DNA of 64,000 nucleotides from Cryptomeria japonica (taxonomy: Eukaryota > Streptophyta > Pinopsida > Cupressales > Cupressaceae). Under the pieces are notes generated by a model, which was not told the DNA's origin, ran no database searches, and saw only the letters and a program-made list of their open reading frames with translations. The translations under genes were made by a program, and so were the position numbers. The stretch is from assembly GCF_030272615.1 (NCBI RefSeq), contig NC_081412.1, positions 342,543,870-342,607,869 on the forward strand. The letters are read 5' to 3'. Shown in pieces: positions 23,498 to 34,461 of the stretch; position 1 is the stretch's first letter; each line of letters starts with the position of its first letter.

Positions 23498-23601
23498 ATG
23501 TGTTTATGATTAAAGTGTTGATATTAAATAAGCCGAGTAATAATTTTTTTGAAGTTATAGATTAATTAGCACCCCCTCTTAGTCTTGTTGTGTGTTCAAC
23601 A
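23498..23601 (+). repeat. Copia-A 3' LTR, right end after the LINE
   Basis: After the second LINE target duplication the LTR resumes. It contains TTAGCACCCCCTCTTAGTC, the C-run typical of the last 40-50 bp of copia LTRs in this window, and ends TTCAACA at 23601. Confidence 0.7.
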
Positions 23602-23639
23602 AGATATGCTTTTAAAATCCCCCCTTGAATTTAATCATC

Positions 23640-24684
23640 TGAATTAATTACCAAAAGAAGGGTCTGCACCCAGAGAAGGTACAAATCCATCCTCAATCTT
23701 TTCTTCAGTCTTATCATTAAATTTATTCACCCATTTCATCTTCATCTTCTCCTTTTCCTTAATGATATCAATCTTCCTCTTCAGACAATTAGATTTTTTT
23801 GTTCTACTTTTACAATATCTTGCAATATGACCCATCTTGTTACAATTATGACATTCTAGAGCATTTTAAGGTTTGCCACTACTCATCTTGTTATTTTTAA
23901 ATCTTCTACTTGTTTTGCATTCAAAATCTTTGTCTCCATATTTGTTGCAAGCTTAACATACTCCATTGAAAGAATGAACATAACTTAAATTCCTGTATCC
24001 ATTTCTCATCATTGTACTTCTACATTTAGTAGCCATATGTCCAAACTTATTACAAGAGTAGCATCATATGCTAATAGACTGATTTTTATTTTGAATTATG
24101 AATTCACTAGCTCTATGCCCAAATCCACTACATGAAAAAAAATTACTATTAAAATCTATGAATACCTGATAAGAGCATAAGGAGCTCTCTAAACATCTCT
24201 TGTATTTTTGAATTTTTAGCTTTTCTAATATTTGCTATCCTTAACCTTGTATTTTCCTTTATCCTTTTTTGAAAATTCAACTTCTTCAAATCTAAGTCTA
24301 CTCTTGTCTCTAATCTATCTAAGAATTCAAAACAACATTTAACACTTCACTACCACCTTTGATTTTCAATTTATTATCAATCTAATCTCTTGCAGCTCTC
24401 AATTCCTCCTTAAGTTTGATAACTTCTTCAATTTTTGCACATTCTTTGGTCTTCTCATAGAGATTTGTTTCAAATTCATCAATAACCTTATTTCCCTTAT
24501 CAAGCAGGGTTCTTAAAAAAGAAATTTTATCAACTGTCTTCTTGTGTTTCTCTCTGCTGTCATCCAGGTCTGCCAAAGTAGATATCAATTTTCTTTCCAT
24601 GTCAATAATTCCATCTACATAATTCCATGTATTCCAATCCATATCATCCATGTCATTCAACTCTTCTTCAAACATAGTGTTCAA
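23640..24684 (-). pseudogene. Copia-B gag with several zinc knuckles, broken
   Basis: The minus-strand ATG at 24684, 48 bp inside the PBS, opens an acidic, coiled-coil-like piece (24684-24382). Broken frames follow with a series of CCHC-type knuckles: a degraded one near 24110, C-Y-S-C-N-K-F-G-H-M-A-T-K-C near 24040, a third near 23940 in which one position is altered, and C-H-N-C-N-K-M-G-H-I-A-R-Y-C near 23840. The last frame ends at 23644. Multiple knuckles with basic spacers are known for some plant copia gags. Everything downstream (protease to RNase H) is missing because Copia-A begins at 23601. Confidence 0.7.
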
Positions 24685-24731
24685 AATCCAAGATCTACTT
24701 CAATGGTTAAACTAACTCTTCAGGAACTAGA

Positions 24732-24745
24732 GCTCCAATACCAAT
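24732..24745 (-). promoter_or_regulatory. Copia-B primer binding site
   Basis: On the minus strand TGGTATTGGAGC follows the LTR end TTCAACA by two bases. It differs from the common initiator-Met-tRNA site TGGTATCAGAGC at two positions. Confidence 0.75.
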
Positions 24746-25200
24746 TGTTGAACACTATTGGAAGCTGAGAGGGGTGGGGGGTTGAATTAGTATTTAAAAA
24801 AACTTGATCATTTTAAGCTATTTGAACAACAACAATTATCCCAAAACATGTGCATGAAAGTAAACAACTCAAACATCCAAACACTAAGATTTTTATGTGG
24901 AAAAACCAAACTGGGAAAAGCCACGGTGAGATTCAACTCACAATATATAATAACTATTTTACAATGAACAAAGTCTTCCTACCTAAAAGAGATTTCTACT
25001 TAGGACTTGCAGCTTTAGGAACAGAACCTTAGGAAATATACAAATAGGGGCTTTCTCAATTGAAGATCAATTTTTCAAGGCAAGGGGCAAAACCACTCTT
25101 ACAATATAATAGAAATAGAAGATCAAATTGTATATAAAATAACATTTTCTAAAATTCAAATCATAGTTGATGGTGTATACTGATTTGTCTCCTCAATACA
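24746..25200 (-). repeat. Copia-B 5' LTR, part next to the PBS
   Basis: Plus-strand TGTTGAACACTATTGG at 24746 is the minus-strand LTR end. A G-rich GAGAGGGGTGGGGGG run (24767) and the TGGAAAAACC...GGGAAAAGCCACGGTG core (24896-24925) match the other copia LTRs. It is split at the ATACA target (25196-25200) by the gypsy chromovirus and resumes at 33925. Confidence 0.75.
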
Positions 25201-26304
25201 TGATAGGGAGATACTAAAAAATTGGCCCAAATTGTGTGTTTGTAATCAATTTTAGTCTGCAAGTTTCCTCAAGGGTAATTGTTGAAGGTTTTGTCACTTG
25301 TTTAGGTACTGTTCCTTTGGTTTTTTCCTCCTCTATGCTTCATACCAACCCTAAGATCTTCCTACCATGTTAGTTCTTATTTTCATTCAAACTTGCTCTC
25401 AAGCCTCACAAAGGTGAGACTTTGCTTCTTTAGCTCCAAACACCAAGATCACTCACCAAGAGTTGCAGGAGGTCTAGGATATTGTCTAACATCCTATTAG
25501 TCTTATTTCAACCTAGTTTGGTGGTCCTACCAATTGTCTTCTTACCCGATTTAAAGAAAAGCTCAAAACAGGGCTACACGGAAAAGAGCCCCAATTAGCC
25601 CTCCAAAACTGCAAAAATGCTCATAACTCCACAAATTGCCAAAACACTCCATAAAAACTTTGCATATATAGATACCCTTTATGGAGATATTTCAAATTTG
25701 TGCTATGAGGAGGTATGACAAGAGCATACAACTACTGTCCTATAAATGTGCCTAAAAACAAGGGTTTTCAAGGGTTTTAAGTCTTCAAACACCTTATCAC
25801 CTTCCCAAACACATCTTCAAGCCACCAAAATGTGAGGATTTAAATAGTCACTTACCACCCAAATCATGCCCAGGTATGGACCAATAACCACCTTTTGCCT
25901 TATTTTTACAAATTTTCCAAATATTGTCAAAATGTTGCTTGACAACATTGACAATTTTTGGTACAATGAGCATTTTTGACTTGTGAGACAAATAGACTTA
26001 ACTCCACCATGTGAAATGGTTTAATAGAACCAAAAAAACATATCTCAATGCCTAACAAGGCTTTATAAGGCGTTTTGACTATTTTTCCACATTTTGCCCA
26101 TTCCAGGCTTATAAAGCATAAAATGACAAAAATAGACCAAAAACTCAACAAACAACAAAACTAAGACACAAAAGACACTTAAACACACTAAACACACCCT
26201 TTGGACATAAAAAAAGTCCATTATTCAATAGAGACCAACATAGGCCATTTCAAACCAAAATTTGATGAAGTGCTCCATGAGCTTCACTAGGTGCTCCTGC
26301 ACCA
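25201..26304 (-). repeat. Chromovirus 3' LTR (1,104 bp)
   Basis: Aligned by eye with 32116-33919: start and end are the same and most of the sequence matches, but about 710 bp present in the 5' LTR (32735-33448) are absent here, at about 25829. Confidence 0.9.
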
Positions 26305-26322
26305 TACTCCCCCAAAGACAAA
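26305..26322 (-). promoter_or_regulatory. Chromovirus polypurine tract
   Basis: On the minus strand TTTGTCTTTGGGGGAGTA directly precedes the 3' LTR start TGGTGCAGG. Confidence 0.75.
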
Positions 26323-28000
26323 GAAGTCAAGTGAATCAGTTTGGCACCAATTAGGGATAAATTATAGACTGAAGAAAGTCTGATTCAAGTACCCAAGAAG
26401 CCTCAGATTCTAGTTTGTTCCTCCACTTGATCAAATGCTCCATATAGACTTGGTACCGAGTCTTTTTTAGAATCCTAGAATCCAAAAAGTTTTCAGCTTG
26501 AGGCATGGGTGTAGAAGGAAGAGGCAAGTCTAAAAGTGATTGGTGAACATCTAAAACTCTCTCATCCTCCTTGGTAAGCTTCCCTTTTTATGCAACCAAA
26601 TCTGCAATATTGAAGATAGGAGACAATGCAACATCATTAGGCAAATCAATCTTATAAGCATTAGAGCCATACTTAGCCAAAACCTTACAAGGACCTATCC
26701 TCCTCATTTGGAGTTTGCTAGGAATTCCTTTTTGAAGTCTGGACTTATTCAAGTGCACCATCACAAATTCACTAACTGAAAATTTGCTAGGAATTCCTTT
26801 TTGAAGTCTGGACTTATTCAAGTGCACCATCACAAATTCACTAACTGAAAATTGTACATCTTTCCTTGTTGCATCAACTCTAGCTTTGACCTTCTGTGAG
26901 GCATCTTAGAGAGCTTGCTTGACTTGATCATGAACCTCGTTCATAGAATGAGCTACATCATCAGCTTGACCACTTCTTTTTTGCACATTACCAAGGTTTC
27001 TCAACTCCATAACACCCCTTGGGTGCATACCATATACTATCTCAAAAGGACTCTTACCAGTAGACCTATTAACACTGTCATTGTAGGCAAACTCTTCTTG
27101 GTGAAGAATCTGATCCCAACTCTGTCCATACTATTTTTTCAAACACCTTAAGAGGTTACCAAGTATCCTATTGACCACCTCTATTTGGCCATCAGTTTGG
27201 GGATGATAGGCTGAACCAAAAGACAAGTTAGTACCCAATCTTTTCCAAAGAGTTTTCCAAAAATGTCCAAGAAATTTTACATCTCTATCTGAAACAATAC
27301 TAATAGGAAAACCATGGATTTGAATAACCTCTTTGAAAAACAAGTGTGCAATGTGACTAGCATCATGAGTAGTTTTACAAGGAACAAAATATGCCATTTT
27401 ACTGAATCTATTAATAACAACAAAAATGCTATGAAAACCAAGCTTTGTTTTGGGTAAATCAACCACAAAATCCATACTCACACACTCCCATGGTCTTGTA
27501 GGAATGGGTAATGGCTGATAAAGACCAACATTAGTAGATGTACCTTTGTCCTTTTGACAAACCATACACTGCTCAACATACCTCCTGATATCCCTTTGCA
27601 TTCTTGGCCAATAGTAGAAACATTGCACAAGTTCCAATGTCTTATTTAGACCAAAATGACCACTCAAACACCCATTGTGCTTCTCTTGGATCATATTTTC
27701 TATCATAGAGCCTTGAAGAACACACAACTATCCACCTCTAAACAACAAACCATTTTGGAAGGTAAAGTCAGCATATTCACTATGAAAATGGTTTTGAAAT
27801 TCTTGACAAACCCTGTAAATGGCTGCAAAATCTTCATCGTTTAGATACAAATCCTTGAAGGAATCAACTCCAATACTCTGAATCTACACTTCTTGCATTG
27901 TTAGTAGCCTTCTACTCAAAGCATCTGCTACTTTATTACATTGTCCCTTTTTATGCTTAATGGAAAATGTATATGATTGCAAATAATCAACCTATTTAAC
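26320..28000 (-). pseudogene. Chromovirus integrase and chromodomain, broken
   Basis: The 27131-27727 frame holds the HHCC zinc region (H-N-G-C-L-S-G-H-F-G through C-M-V-C-Q-K-D), the core with M-D-F-V-V-D-L-P (Asp), S-D-R-D-V-K-F (Asp) and D-G-Q-I-E-V-V-N-R (Glu). It continues after a stop with A-Y-N-D-S-V-N and G-K-S-P-F-E-I-V-Y-G. The 26588-26833 frame is the C-terminal part with R-R-I-G-P-C-K-V-L and contains a 23-residue tandem duplication. Near 26400-26500 a chromodomain-like stretch (Y-x-V-Y-M-E-H-L-I-K-W then S-E-A-S-W-V) marks the element as a chromovirus. Chromodomains steer integration into particular chromatin. Confidence 0.85.
26718..26855 (-). repeat. 69-bp tandem duplication in the chromovirus integrase
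   Basis: CTAGGAATTCCTTTTTGAAG begins at 26718 and again at 26787, and the two 69-bp copies are almost identical. It adds 23 residues in frame. The near-identity suggests a recent event compared with the age of the element. Confidence 0.9.
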
Positions 28001-29130
28001 ATGTCTATGACTCAACTTATCCTGTGAATTCAAAAAACTAAGAGCTAGATTATCTATGTAAATAACAAACTCTTTGGGTAGTAAATAGTGCCTCCATTTT
28101 TGAAGAGCTTGGACAAGAGCATATAATTCAAGATCATAGGTTGAATACTTCTTTTTTGCATCATTGAGCTTTTCACTAAAGAAAGCTACTGGTCTATTAT
28201 CTTGACTCAAAACAGCACCAACTGCTATGTTACTTGCATCACATTCAATAGTGAACAACTTATAAAAACTAGGAAGAATGAGTACTGGTTGTGTAGCTAC
28301 CTTTTGTTTCAAGAGTTCAAACCCCTTATTAGCTTCTTTGGTCCACTGAAACTTTGTCTTGACTCCTCCTTTAATAGTATCTAGCATAGGTGCACAAATC
28401 TCACTGAATCCCCTTATAAAATTCCTGTAGAATTGTGCCAAACCATGAAAGCTTCACACTTCACTTGCTGTTCTTGGTGTTGGCCAATTGGTGATGGCTT
28501 CCACCTTTGATGTGTCCATTTTCAAGTCTCCACCTGAAACTACAAACCCAAGATAGACTAGTTCTTGCTTCATAAACTCACATTTCTCCAAGTTTATTGT
28601 TAGTTGCTCATCATACAATTATTACAATACAAATTTAAGATGCTTTAGATGTTCATCTTTCATTCTACTAAAAATCAAGATATCATCTAAGTATACAACA
28701 ACAAATTTACCAATAAAATCTGTAAGCACTTCATTCATGAGTCTCATGAATGTACTAGGAGCATTAGTGAGACCGGATGGCATAACAAGCCACTCATAAA
28801 GTCCTTCATTAGTTTTGAAGGTTATTTTCCACTCATCACCTTCCTTTATCCTGACCTAGTGGTAACCACTCTTGAGATCAATCTTTGTGAAAAAATTTGC
28901 ACCTCCCAAGAAATCCATCAAATCTTCAATCCTTGGGATAGGGAATCTGTATCTGATAGTGATTCTGTTAATGGCTGTTGCATCTGTGCATAGCCTCCAT
29001 GTTCCTCCTTTCTTTGGTTCTAACACTATAGGTACGACACAAGGACTTATGCTCTTTCTTATCAAACCTTGATCTAACAAATCTTGTACTTGTCTAGCCA
29101 CTTCTTTATTTTGTTCTAGAGTCATCTTGT
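27990..29130 (-). pseudogene. Chromovirus reverse transcriptase and RNase H, broken
   Basis: RT starts in 29125-28856 with I-R-K-S-I-S-P, P-K-K-G-G-T-W-R-L-C-T-D and F-F-T-K-I-D-L-K-S-G-Y-H. After a stop come [12 protein letters not shown] and the active site V-V-V-Y-L-D-D (about 28690), then L-G-F-V-V-S. RNase H (28441-27992) shows E-C-D-A-S-N (Asp), Y-D-L-E-L (Glu) and Y-I-D-N (Asp), and continues past a stop into a K-V-A-D-A-L-S-R-R end (about 27920). Catalytic residues are present; stops such as Gln-to-stop changes inactivate the frame. Confidence 0.88.
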
Positions 29131-29224
29131 AGGTTGCTTTATTGGGTAATGAAGCTCTAGGAATGAAGTCGATTTGATGGCTTATGGCTCTAGTAGGTGG
29201 TAGAGTTGCTGGTGCTCAATCACT

Positions 29225-30020
29225 TATGATTTATTTAAAGTTGTCTAGTATTTGCTGCACTTCATGAGGTATTTGAACCTTATTTTCTTTCTTTTCTTCC
29301 TTTGGTTTTACTATGAGAGAAAATCCCACTCCTTCACCCTCTTCAAGAGTGTTTATGAACTCTTTTTCACTCACCAACAAGGCATTTGGGTTTTTGGACT
29401 TGCTGCCCTCTCCTTCATCATTTAAGGACTGAATTTTGTAAGTAACTCCATCTTTTAGAAAAGAGTAAGAGTTTTTCTCACCATTATGAATGGATTTTCT
29501 ATCAAATTGCCATGGCCTACCTAGAAGTAGGTGGCAAGCATCCATTGGGAGTATGTCACACAAGATTTTATCCTTATAACCCCCTATTCTGAACTCAACC
29601 CAAGCTTGTTCATTCACCACCACATGCTGCTCTTTGTTGAGCCAAGTGACCTTATATGGACTACTATGTGGAATTCTCTCCAATTTAAGTTTATTTGCTA
29701 CTTCCTCTGACACAATATTGTCTGTAGACCCTGCATCTATCACCACTCTGCAAACCTTACCCATGATCTTGCACTTGATTCTAAATAAAGATCTTCTTTG
29801 AGTTGGTTCCTCTTTGTTTGGCTCCTTAATCAAGACTCTTCTGATCATTAAACTTTCCCCATCTTCTGAAGCTAAACTCACTTCTTGTGTCTTATTGCTT
29901 GCTACATCTTCTTGTACATATGTCACTCTTCTTTCACCTCCTTGAGATGAAGAATATTTCTCAGGACATCTATAGGCGGGATGACCCAAATTTTGGCAAT
30001 TGTAACACTTCATGATGGAG
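29225..30020 (-). pseudogene. Chromovirus zinc knuckle and aspartic protease
   Basis: The 260-codon open frame 30013-29231 begins with the CCHC knuckle C-Y-N-C-Q-N-L-G-H-P-A-Y-R-C, the end of gag. The protease is in the middle: V-V-I-D-A-G-S-T-D-N, with the catalytic Asp followed by Ala instead of Ser/Thr, and a second-half L-L-G-R-P-W motif. The tail is charged and Lys/Glu-rich, leading to the RT linker. In the element it would process the Gag-Pol precursor. This piece is open but its neighbours are not. Confidence 0.82.
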
Positions 30021-32063
30021 AAGTAGGACCCTCTTCTTGGTCCACTAGATCTACCTCTACTTGGGTTGCTAGATACCCTTCCTCTATAGTTGCTCTTTCT
30101 ATTAGAATCCCCACTTTTCTCTATAAGTTTGAACTCTCCTTGGGACCTTTGATCATCTCCTCTTCCACCAAAATTTCCTCTATGGCCTCTACCATCTCTT
30201 CCCCTACCTCTGCCTCTTTTGCTATATTCTTGCTTCTTCCTACTTTTCTCTTCCGCTTTGAGTGCCAGTTGGTAGCACTTCTACATTGTATTGGGACACA
30301 ATAAACTCAACTCCTCTTGTATATTCTAATGAATACTAAGAGGGAGGGGGGTGAATTTGTATATCAAAAATTACTGTAAACAAACTCTTAAACAGTTTAG
30401 CAGATAACCGGTGCAATAGATTCACTAATAAACCGGTTAAGATAAATGCAAACCAAATAGAAGACAAAACATTCACCCACAAGAGAAAAATCACCATAAC
30501 ACAAGATATTTGACATGGAAACCCAAATGGGAAAAACCATGGTGAGTAGAAACTCACAAGTAACTATCTGTAGAATAGAAACCGGGCCGGTTAAGGTCAG
30601 ATCAGTTAAGGTCATACAATGTTCTTCACCAGAACAGATCCTGTTAGGAATCTAGATCTCTGTTAGGAGATAAGTCCTGTTAAAGACTACCTTGTTAGAG
30701 GATTTCAAATCCATGGTTGTTAACCACCTTGTTAGAGGATTTAAAAAGGCTTCGCTAGGCCTACCCGGTTAAGAGTTTCAGACTTGTTGAAGATATTAGT
30801 AATCAACAAGTGAATGATCTAGACAATAGTAGAGTATGCTTAATTAGATCCTTGTCAGCTCATTGTTAATGCATTTCAGCATTACTTCGGTCTTCAATAT
30901 CTCCACACTCTATCTATTCACATAGACCTAATCTTCTTTTCAATGATCGCACAATGTCTCATACTCTGTCTCTTACACATATCACGCATCTCACATGCAA
31001 ACCCTAGACATGATGTCCTTATAAAGGAAACTAATTTCATGTCGGTCCAATAGAATTAGACTACAAGTTCCTAGGTTCATTGCATCTAGACACATTTGGT
31101 AACATGACACAAAATCACCACTAAAGTGTCGGTGGATGATAACTCATCACACATTATAGAAATACCAGTTGGTAACTCATCGCAGAGTAATACTGGTTAA
31201 TACAATATACCAATTACCGGTTGTCAAAAATGAAGACTGGTAGATCAAAGTGTTCCGATCAAAAGTTAACTACCGCTTGGGTCCTTCGTACCACTTGTGA
31301 TCCTCAAACCACTTGGGGTCTCCATACCGCTTGAGCTCTTCAGTCAATCTGTGACCGGTAAACATCTTCCGCAAAATACTGATAGTCTAAAGACTATACA
31401 TTCAATAATACACAATATCGGTTGGAGCAATCACTAGTTGAGAATAACTCACACATCAAGAAAGTGTGTGTCCATAAATAACAATCAAAACATCATCAAA
31501 ATGCCAACATATTCCATTTCAAGCCATTGAGATATCTTGCAACTTTTATGCTCTCATCTTCCACAACCTTTGACCTCAAACATAATCTTTGAAACTCCTC
31601 TATATAGTTGCTCATATCTAACTCCCTTTGCCTCAAATTCTACCTCTTCTTATGTAGTTGGATTTCATAATCATCCGGTATGTAGGTTTCTTTGACCTTA
31701 GACACTATTCCTTTCCAGGTTGCTATGGGTTGTTTCTCTTCTTTCCCTCTCTTAGTTTGAATGAACTTCCACCATGTTAAGGGAGCTCCTCACAACCTAG
31801 ACTTATCTACCTTCACCTTCTGGGCCTCTATCACCCCATCACATTCAAAGTGATTCTCCAGGCCTTCAATCCACTCCATGACTGAATATGGATCCATCTA
31901 TTGCTACCAATTTGCCCTTATCTTCCACCTTATCACTCACTTCTCCAGTCCTAACCTCTACGGAAGCTAGTTTTATCTCTAGCTGCTCCAATCTCTCCTT
32001 TAGTGCTCTATTTTCTTCCTCTTTGTCTTCTACCTTCTTGGCTAGCTCAGCATTGGTGACCAT
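30021..32063 (-). pseudogene. Chromovirus gag, split by a copia solo LTR
   Basis: The minus-strand ATG at 32063 lies about 40 bp inside the PBS and opens a coiled-coil N-terminus (K-K-V-E-D-K-E-E-E-N-R repeats). Stops follow near 31880. The capsid-like part reads R-Y-L-N-G-L-K, where the solo LTR (30327-31509) interrupts it; removing the LTR and one TATTC restores the phase. Then comes an Arg/Gly-rich nucleocapsid stretch (30260-30030) before the zinc knuckle. Confidence 0.8.
30327..31509 (-). mobile_element. Copia solo LTR inside the chromovirus gag
   Basis: A 1,183-bp block flanked by TATTC (30322-30326 and 31510-31514). On the minus strand it starts TGTTGGCATTTTGATG and ends ATTCATTA. It has the features of the copia LTRs here: the GAGGGAGGGGGGTGAA run (30341), the TGGAAACCC...GGGAAAAACCATGGTG core (30513-30543), and many ACCGGTT-like motifs. 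No internal region. Confidence 0.87.
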
Positions 32064-32100
32064 CTTGAAACTACTCACTTCTACCCAAGACTTACTTCTT

Positions 32101-32112
32101 GCTCTAATACCA
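32101..32112 (-). promoter_or_regulatory. Chromovirus primer binding site
   Basis: TGGTATTAGAGC on the minus strand, three bases after the 5' LTR end. It differs by one base from the initiator-Met-tRNA-type TGGTATCAGAGC. Confidence 0.82.
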
Positions 32113-32115
32113 CTA

Positions 32116-33919
32116 TGATAGGGAGATACTAAAAAATTGGCCCAAATTGTGTGTTTGTAATCAATTTTAGTTTGCAAGTTTCCTCAAGGGTAATTGTTGA
32201 AGGTTTTGTCACTTGTTTAGGTACTGTTCCTTTTATTTTTTCCTTCTCTATTCTTCATACCAACCCTGAGATCTTCCTACCATGTTAGTTCTTGTTTTCA
32301 TTCAAACTTGCTCTCAAGCCTCACAAAGGTGAGACTTTGCTTCTTTGGCTCCAAACACCAAGATGACTCACCAAGAGTTGAAGGAGGTCTAGGACATTGT
32401 ATAACATCCTATTAGGCTTATTTCAACTTGTTTTGGTGGTCCTACCAATTGTCTTCTTATCTGATTTAAAGAAAAGCTCAAAACAGGGCTACAAGGAAAA
32501 GAGCCCCAATTAGCCCTCTGAAACTGCAAAAATGCTCATAAATCCACAAATTACCAAAAAAATCCATAAAACATTTGCATATCTGGATACCCTTTATGGA
32601 GATATTTCAAATTTGTGCTATTAGGAGGTCCGACAAGACCGTACAACTACTGTCCTATAAATGTGCCTAAAAACAAGGGTTTTAAGTCTTCAAACACCTT
32701 ATCACCATCCCAAACACATCTTCAAGCCACCAAATATTTTGAGAATCTATGTAACAACATTAGGAAGCCTTTCAAATTCCTTCCCTACAAGCATAAATTC
32801 AAACACTTGATGTGCAACCAAGTTTCAAGAGGAAAAGTGCTAAAAAACCATTGTATTACAACACTTTGGCTACTCAAAATGTATTTCCAACTAACTATTC
32901 ACTGAAACATCCTTCCATTTGGCCTAAAATATCTTTCCAAACTTCAATTCACCTTAGGAAACCAAAATGAGGTCCACTTGGTGGGGGTTTGCAAAGAAAC
33001 TTTATTTTACACCATGAAGTTCACTAGCCGGTCTATAGGAGCTTGCCTAGTAAGCAATAAAAACCATTTTCTTTGTCATTGCCATCAAAAAAACACTTGG
33101 ATATAAAAAAATTCTATGTACAACAACTTGACTCTCAAAGGCCATGGAGAAAGAGCCAAAGAAAATCAAGTTGCTTCCATTGTTGAAGCCAAACCGTTAC
33201 TCAATCGAGAACAGGGTTAAACAAAATAATTTTGCTACAATGCCAAATATCCACACCAACACACAAACCCACATGAAAAATATTCAACACAAAATGGCAC
33301 AACTTACCAAATGAAAATAGTACGGTCAACTGCTCAGGAAGTACAGACTGCTATAGCATATGGAGCAAAAATGCAAGAAAAAGGACAAAATTCTTAGTTT
33401 TTGTATTGAGTTCTTCTTTTCTTCGAATGCCAACCTGATAAAAATTTGTGTGAGGCTTTAAATAGTAACTCACCTCCCAAATCATTCCCAGGTACAAACC
33501 AATAACCATCTTTTGCCTTATTTTTACAAATTTTCCAAATATTGTCAAAATGTTGCGTGACAACATTGACAATTTTTGGTACAATGAGCATTTTTGACTT
33601 GTGAGCCAAATAGACTTAACTCCACCATGTGAAATGGTTTACTATAACCACATAAACATATCTCAATTCCTAACAAGGCTTTATAAGGTGTGTTGACCAT
33701 TTTCCCACATTTTGCCCATTCTAGGCTTACAAAGCATAAAATGACAAAAATAGACCAAAAACTCAAAAAAAAAAAAAAAGATACAAAAGACACTTAAACA
33801 CACTGAAAACACCCTTTGGACATACAAAAAGTCCATTATTCAATAGAGACCAACATAGGCCATTTCAAACCAAAATTTGATGAAGTGCTCCATGAGCTTC
33901 ACTAGGTGCTCCTGCACCA
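32116..33919 (-). repeat. Chromovirus 5' LTR (1,804 bp)
   Basis: It pairs with 25201-26304. The 32735-33448 segment has no counterpart there. An A-run (33765-33779) lies near the right end. It ends in CACCA followed by the duplicated ATACA. Confidence 0.9.
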
Positions 33920-33924
33920 ATACA

Positions 33925-34461
33925 TCTCTGAATCTTTACACAACTTTCACATTCACCACTTACACACCACTTTCACATAATTTGTCTTCATACTCTAACA
34001 CAACCAATTCTCTCAAAATAATATCAATCGGATCCAAAATAGATTTACTAGGTTGACAAAAGAAATATGAAATGTATACATAGCATCGACAAAAAAATAC
34101 ATCATCTGGAAGGTAAAAGAAACATGTGAGGGTTCACACCAAGTTGACACACCTTCAAATTAACACCAAAAACCTTTATGCACAACTGCTTGGACTAATA
34201 CACACAAACCAATACAATACTTGATCTATTTTAAACACATATTGTCTTATTCCAGACCTAAAAAAAGAAATGGTTCACCCCAAGAGAACCACAACATCTT
34301 GATGTGAAACAAAATTATGATGAGAAAAGCAATCCAAATGGACAACATGATCATTAGAGATATATCCAATACAAACAATTATTTCAAACCATAATAAGCT
34401 TCACCAAAGAAAACATAAAAGAGAATAGAAATACTTCCAAACTAGATAGGAAACACCAACA
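33925..34461 (-). repeat. Copia-B 5' LTR, distal part (end uncertain)
   Basis: Sequence continuing the Copia-B LTR after the chromovirus. A CACCAACA at 34454-34461 would be a suitable outer end and give a total LTR of about 1 kb, but there is no partner LTR to confirm it. Confidence 0.4.

Larger units (their letters stand above)
11490..23601 (+). mobile_element. Copia-A: 5'-truncated Ty1/copia element with two later insertions
   Basis: Order on the plus strand: pre-integrase and integrase, reverse transcriptase, RNase H, PPT, 3' LTR, as in Ty1/copia. Gag, protease and the 5' LTR are missing; copia similarity begins abruptly near 11490-11545. Two younger insertions sit inside: a 1,079-bp solo LTR in the integrase (11780-12858) and a LINE in the 3' LTR (16645-23497). 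The 3' LTR ends at 23601 against the gag of the minus-strand Copia-B, so Copia-A probably inserted into Copia-B and the left junction was later lost. Confidence 0.8.
25201..33919 (-). mobile_element. Complete Ty3/gypsy chromovirus, minus strand
   Basis: LTRs 25201-26304 (3') and 32116-33919 (5') share both ends (TGATAGGGAGATAC...GCTCCTGCACCA on the plus strand) and are flanked by the perfect duplication ATACA (25196-25200, 33920-33924). Inside, on the minus strand, come PBS, gag, protease, RT, RNase H, integrase and a chromodomain, then the PPT. A copia solo LTR (30327-31509) lies in gag. The insertion is within the 5' LTR of Copia-B, so it is younger than Copia-B. All genes carry stops or shifts. 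Confidence 0.93.
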
